Assembly: GCA_900290385.1 (NCBI GenBank) | Contig: OMSV01000009.1 | Span: forward strand, 1 to 8,540 | DNA length: 8,540 bases | Reading direction: 5' to 3' | Source: Syntrophobacter sp. SbD2 | Lineage (GTDB): Bacteria; Desulfobacterota; Syntrophobacteria; Syntrophobacterales; Syntrophobacteraceae | Shown here: positions 5,721 through 8,540 of the stretch, piece after piece | How positions within the stretch are numbered: position 1 is the first letter of the stretch | Layout: every line of letters begins with the position of its first letter | Notes under the pieces: model-generated | What the model was told of the DNA's origin: nothing | Seen by the model: only the letters and a program-made list of their open reading frames with translations | The model's database searches: none | Position numbers and translations under genes: made by a program

Positions 5721-6296
5721 ATGCGTCAAATTTCGAGGAATAAGAACGGGATGAGAAAGGGGTGGCCCCTTTTGGGGATTTTTTGCACTCTCACCCTGGC
5801 TGCATGCGGAAGCACGGCAACTCTGAGCGAACGGAACGTTCCCGCAGGCCTTCGGCTTGGTTGCATGGACAGCCAAGAAGTCGAGCTGCAATCATGCCTG
5901 GCGTGTTTTAACGGAACGGAAATCGAGAGGCGCGAAAGCTGTATCTGCATAACAATAGCGCGCGACACGTTTTTTGAATCCAATTCCGATGTGATCAAAA
6001 CGGTCAGCTGCACGGAGATCGCCACTGTTGCCGAGGTGCTGAAAAAATACCCGGAAACGAAAATAAGAGTGGATGTTCATACAGACTGCGTTCGCTCTGA
6101 GGAGGAAAACATCGCCTTATCAGATTTACAGGCGTGGACGATAAAGAAGGCCCTGGTCGACAGAGGTGTGTTGTCCTCCCGGGTTACAGCCCGGGGTTGG
6201 GGGGAGTCAAAGCCCGTTGCATCAAACGCCACCGAGGAGGGCAGGAAAGTGAACCGGCGCATAACGATAATGTTGACGGCGCCGAATCAGTCCTGA
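5721..6296 (+). CDS. OmpA-domain lipoprotein, cysteine-rich, Pal-like
   Basis: This is a 191-residue outer-envelope lipoprotein. Residues 1-28 are a lipoprotein signal peptide with a lipobox LAAC (26-29), Cys29 being the lipidated residue; Gly30 at +2 suits export to the outer membrane. The OmpA C-terminal domain covers about 76-187, with HTD at 120-122, GWGESKPV at 159-166, 'NATEEGRKVNRRITI' at 169-183. Such domains bind the diaminopimelate side chain of peptidoglycan through a conserved Asp (here Asp122) and Arg. Here the helix reads LSDLQA (133-138), so Gln137 stands where Pal-like proteins have that Arg. The mature protein also has seven further cysteines (48, 59, 62, 74, 76, 97, 123), unusual for the family and possibly disulfide-bonded. 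The gene overlaps the convergent methyltransferase fusion by 10 bases. No tol genes lie nearby, so it is not called pal. Confidence 0.9.
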   Translation: MRQISRNKNGMRKGWPLLGIFCTLTLAACGSTATLSERNVPAGLRLGCMDSQEVELQSCLACFNGTEIERRESCICITIARDTFFESNSDVIKTVSCTEIATVAEVLKKYPETKIRVDVHTDCVRSEEENIALSDLQAWTIKKALVDRGVLSSRVTARGWGESKPVASNATEEGRKVNRRITIMLTAPNQS

Positions 6297-7750
6297 GTCT
6301 GAGCCCATACAAAGAGCGCGACAGCGGCGGCCACTACGGCGTTTAGCGATTCCACCCGCCTGGAAATGGGAATGGAAACAGAGGTCTTTCGGAACCGGTC
6401 GGGCAGCCCCGGTCCTTCAACCCCTGGAAGCAGCCCAAACTTAGCGGGGAATTTGAAATCTGAAATTTTTCTGCCCTCATTTGAAAGCGGCACAACCGGC
6501 AGGTCCTCCGGCAAATCCTTTATGGAAGGCCCTTCAAGCAGGTTGGCGCCGAAGACCGCTCCCCCAGATGCCCTTACAGATTTTGGATGAAAGGGGTTGG
6601 CCGCCTCGGCCAGCATTACGATCCCGGCAGCGCCGAATGCTACGGCTGACCGGATCACAGCCCCTACGTTCTCCGGGTCCTGAAAGGGGACAAAGAGCGT
6701 ACACCCTGCCGGAAGGCCTTCGGATGGCATCCACTTCGGGACCTGCTCGATTTTCACGAGCAGTATAGGGTAGGAAGTCCCGAAAAGATCAAGAGTTTCA
6801 TAAAGAGGGGGAGCGAGTTGATACCACATCAGGTGTGGGGGCGAACCCTCAGGCGGCGGGTTTCGGTCTGCGCGGCCGATCCATGCGACGCACTTTTCCG
6901 GAAGCCGCTCAAGCATTTCGGATACCTGCTTTTGTCCGAAAACGAGCGCCTGTAGCTGTTTGCGTATACCTCGAGGCGCAAGGAGCTTTTTCAGATTTCG
7001 GAAGGTTTCATTGTTTTCGCTCTCAATGATTCTCACCAGATTTTCCTTTGCGAGTTCTGCCTTTCTGGCCCAGGGCGGTGAATCAAGCCGTTGGAATACA
7101 ACGAGCCTGCGTTGGTCGGAGGAATTAGGCAAGCTGTAATGATGGTCTCCGATCAGCCGGAAACGGCGGCCAAACCGATCGAGGGCCTCTTCTATTTCGT
7201 CCTGGCATTGCGGACCTTTCATGAAAATCGCCAATCCGCCTTTGGCAAGCGATCCGACGATTCTTTCCAGGGTCTTGCCAATCGTTTGCACGGCCCGTGT
7301 TATGATGCCGTTTACGGGCGCCTCAGTGGAGGCGTTTACGCTGTGTGCCAGGATACTTATCTTTTTCAGGCCCAGTTGCCCTAGGGCCATTTCGATGAAT
7401 TGGACCCGGTTGCGCCTGCTCTCGGCCAGGATGATCTCTATTTTGGGATTTGCGATTTTAAGAGGTATTCCCGGCATCCCGGCGCCGCTGCCAAGGTCGA
7501 TGAGAGGCGAGGGTAGTTCGATGATGCGGCCGGGCATGATCGAATCTATATATAGTTTGCGAACCATGCTCTGAAAATTGTGTATCCGGGTGAGGTTCAA
7601 TTCCTCGTTGTATTGCCTGAGCAACTGGTGATATTTCCATAGCTGCCCCGTCTGGGCGGGCGGCAAAGAAATACCCGAGGCTCGCAGAATTTTTGAAAGC
7701 TGCGCGGCATCGGGTTCAGCGCCGTGTCTGTGTGGCGGCATTGCGAGCAA
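6287..7750 (-). CDS. rsmG: RsmG-SpoU fusion: 16S rRNA m7G527 methyltransferase joined to TrmH-type 2'-O-methyltransferase
   Basis: One 487-residue frame carries two RNA methyltransferases. Residues about 15-222 are RsmG (GidB), which makes m7G527 in 16S rRNA: the helix 'QLLRQYNEELNLTRI' at 42-56, the SAM-binding loop 'LIDLGSGAGMPGIPL' at 83-97, TRAVQTI at 151-157, FMKGP at 176-180. Residues about 238-487 are a complete SpoU/TrmH protein: a substrate-binding domain ('IESENNETFRNLKKLL' at 242-257), motif 1 'DPENVGAVIRSAVAFGAAG' at 358-376 with Asn361 and Arg367, motif 2 GVEGPGLPDRF at 443-453, motif 3 'IPISRRVESLNAVVAAA' at 460-476 in the knotted SAM site. Both halves keep their key motifs and near-normal lengths. 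The second RNA target (rRNA or tRNA) cannot be told from sequence. An AGGAG five bases before TTG 7750 favours that start over ATG 7741. The stop overlaps the OmpA gene tail. Confidence 0.93.
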   Translation of the reverse strand: MLAMPPHRHGAEPDAAQLSKILRASGISLPPAQTGQLWKYHQLLRQYNEELNLTRIHNFQSMVRKLYIDSIMPGRIIELPSPLIDLGSGAGMPGIPLKIANPKIEIILAESRRNRVQFIEMALGQLGLKKISILAHSVNASTEAPVNGIITRAVQTIGKTLERIVGSLAKGGLAIFMKGPQCQDEIEEALDRFGRRFRLIGDHHYSLPNSSDQRRLVVFQRLDSPPWARKAELAKENLVRIIESENNETFRNLKKLLAPRGIRKQLQALVFGQKQVSEMLERLPEKCVAWIGRADRNPPPEGSPPHLMWYQLAPPLYETLDLFGTSYPILLVKIEQVPKWMPSEGLPAGCTLFVPFQDPENVGAVIRSAVAFGAAGIVMLAEAANPFHPKSVRASGGAVFGANLLEGPSIKDLPEDLPVVPLSNEGRKISDFKFPAKFGLLPGVEGPGLPDRFRKTSVSIPISRRVESLNAVVAAAVALFVWAQTQD

Positions 7751-7809
7751 GCTATCTCCTTTGGCTATTCACCCCGGAGTTATCCAGGAAAACACAGGCA
7801 AAGACAGCT
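7751..7809. other. 59-base divergent promoter region
   Basis: The starts of the methyltransferase fusion (minus) and the pseudouridine synthase (plus) are only 59 bases apart, so their promoters must overlap this gap or lie inside the opposing gene. I could not pick out clear promoter elements. Confidence 0.5.
7756..7760 (-). promoter_or_regulatory. ribosome binding site favouring a TTG start
   Basis: AGGAG on the minus strand is five bases before TTG 7750 but 14 bases before ATG 7741. The normal spacing points to a TTG start for the RsmG-SpoU fusion, a choice that would keep expression modest. Confidence 0.55.
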
Positions 7810-8540
7810 ATGAACGGCGACTACTTCTTTCATCCATCGTGGCCGATCTTCCACCGGGACAATCACCTGCTGGTCGTGTACAAGCCGGCCGGTCTGCTTG
7901 TCCAGGCCGACGAGACCGAAGAAATCTCACTGCTCGAACTTGGCAAGCGCTGGGTCAAGGATGTCTATAAAAAGCCCGACCGGGTTTTTCTCGGGATGGT
8001 TCACCGTCTTGACAGACCGGTTGCCGGAGTCATCCTTTTTTGCCGCACTTCCAAGGCCGCCGCAAGGATCAGCGAGCAATTCCGCACCGGGACGGCGGAA
8101 AAATATTATCTAGCGGTATTGGAGGGAGAATTAAAGGAAAAATCCGGCCTCCTCGTCGATTTCATCGAAAGGAGGGAAAACCGGTCGAGCCTGGTGGTGC
8201 CCAGGAAAACCTCAGGGGCTCAGGAGGCCAGGCTCTCGTTCACTGTGCTCGATTACGCACAGGGCCGCACTTTTGTACGAATAAAGCTCCAGACCGGGCG
8301 CAGGCATCAGATACGCGTCCAGTTCGCGCACACTGGCCACCCGGTTGCGGGAGACCTGCGCTATGGCGCGCCTGCTCCGCTTCCGCAAAAACAGATTGCG
8401 CTCTTTGCCAAGGAGCTTATCGTAAGCCACCCCGTGCGAGACGAAAAACTCCGGTTCGAGTCCCCGCTTCCCTGTGACTGGCCGTGGCCGGCGTTAAAGG
8501 ACAAAAGCTGCCTTCCATGGGATTGGAGGGAGCTGGAAAT
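7810..8540 (+). CDS. RluA-family RNA pseudouridine synthase, 3' end cut by the window
   Basis: This gene runs off the window without a stop; 243 codons are visible. The product converts selected uridines in structured RNA to pseudouridine. Family signs in order are 'LVVYKPAGLLVQAD' at 21-34, the catalytic motif HRLDRPVAGVILF at 65-77 with the nucleophile Asp68, KYYLAVLEG at 98-106, 'LQTGRRHQIRVQFAHTGHPV' at 160-179 and GDLRYG at 181-186. There is no N-terminal S4 domain, since the catalytic domain starts almost at once; this resembles RluA or TruC-like members more than RluC/RluD. The exact uridine target is therefore unknown. ATG 7810 is the best visible start but has only a weak ribosome binding site. 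The gene diverges from the RsmG-SpoU fusion and so sits with two other RNA-modification domains. The C-terminal Trp- and Pro-rich tail lies beyond the usual domain and nears the protein's end. Confidence 0.93.
   Translation, partial: MNGDYFFHPSWPIFHRDNHLLVVYKPAGLLVQADETEEISLLELGKRWVKDVYKKPDRVFLGMVHRLDRPVAGVILFCRTSKAAARISEQFRTGTAEKYYLAVLEGELKEKSGLLVDFIERRENRSSLVVPRKTSGAQEARLSFTVLDYAQGRTFVRIKLQTGRRHQIRVQFAHTGHPVAGDLRYGAPAPLPQKQIALFAKELIVSHPVRDEKLRFESPLPCDWPWPALKDKSCLPWDWRELE

Noticed and set aside
7761..7970. 69-codon plus-strand frame before and across the pseudouridine synthase start
   Set aside because: It is in another phase from the RluA-family frame, which has the catalytic HRLD motif and continuous homology-like text from 7810.
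1..8540. a new defence, toxin-antitoxin or mobile system
   Set aside because: I looked for transposases, integrases, paired small genes, CRISPR-like spacing and nuclease or ATPase motifs. None was found apart from the housekeeping and broken genes listed.

Overview
This window is chromosomal bacterial DNA, mostly 50-57% G+C in the rows I counted by hand. It carries single-copy housekeeping genes: pyrE, an rRNA methyltransferase fusion, an RluA-type pseudouridine synthase and a YhcC-type radical SAM gene. Between them lie short unknown genes and a decayed sensor kinase. The kinase layout (Cache, HAMP, PAS, PAS, HisKA, receiver), the OmpA lipoprotein with a lipobox and the heptamer repeats between genes suggest a Gram-negative bacterium, plausibly Desulfobacterota (former Deltaproteobacteria). 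That placement is an impression from protein style, not a database result.

Layout. Positions 1-345 are visibly A+T-rich (about 30-40% G+C at 121-240) and hold one unrecognised ORF. Positions 457-810 encode a small secreted four-cysteine protein with a strong ribosome binding site. Facing it on the minus strand, 904-2443, is a hybrid sensor histidine kinase pseudogene. It has lost its N-terminus, changes frame inside HAMP, has a TAA in the first PAS domain, and lacks the ATPase domain and the first half of the receiver. A 174-base stretch with no gene follows, then on the minus strand a DUF985-type cupin and a 123-residue protein I do not recognise, with a terminator-like hairpin between them.

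Positions 3831-5384 (minus) hold the radical SAM gene followed 45 bases later by pyrE, probably co-transcribed. A 336-base divergent intergenic region (5385-5720) contains an 8+8 inverted repeat, a possible two-part hairpin, a GGACTGA heptamer array and a GC-rich inverted repeat. It leads into a plus-strand OmpA-domain lipoprotein with many cysteines and an altered peptidoglycan-binding position. That gene overlaps by 10 bases, tail to tail, a minus-strand gene that fuses RsmG (16S rRNA m7G527 methyltransferase) to a complete SpoU/TrmH-type RNA 2'-O-methyltransferase. Diverging from it, and cut by the window end, is an RluA-family pseudouridine synthase, so three RNA-modification domains sit next to each other at 6287-8540.

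I see no CRISPR array, tRNA, rRNA, intact transposase or recognisable defence cassette. The most interesting items are the RsmG-SpoU fusion, the multiply broken kinase and the cysteine-rich OmpA-like lipoprotein. None of these amounts to a new multi-gene system on the evidence here.
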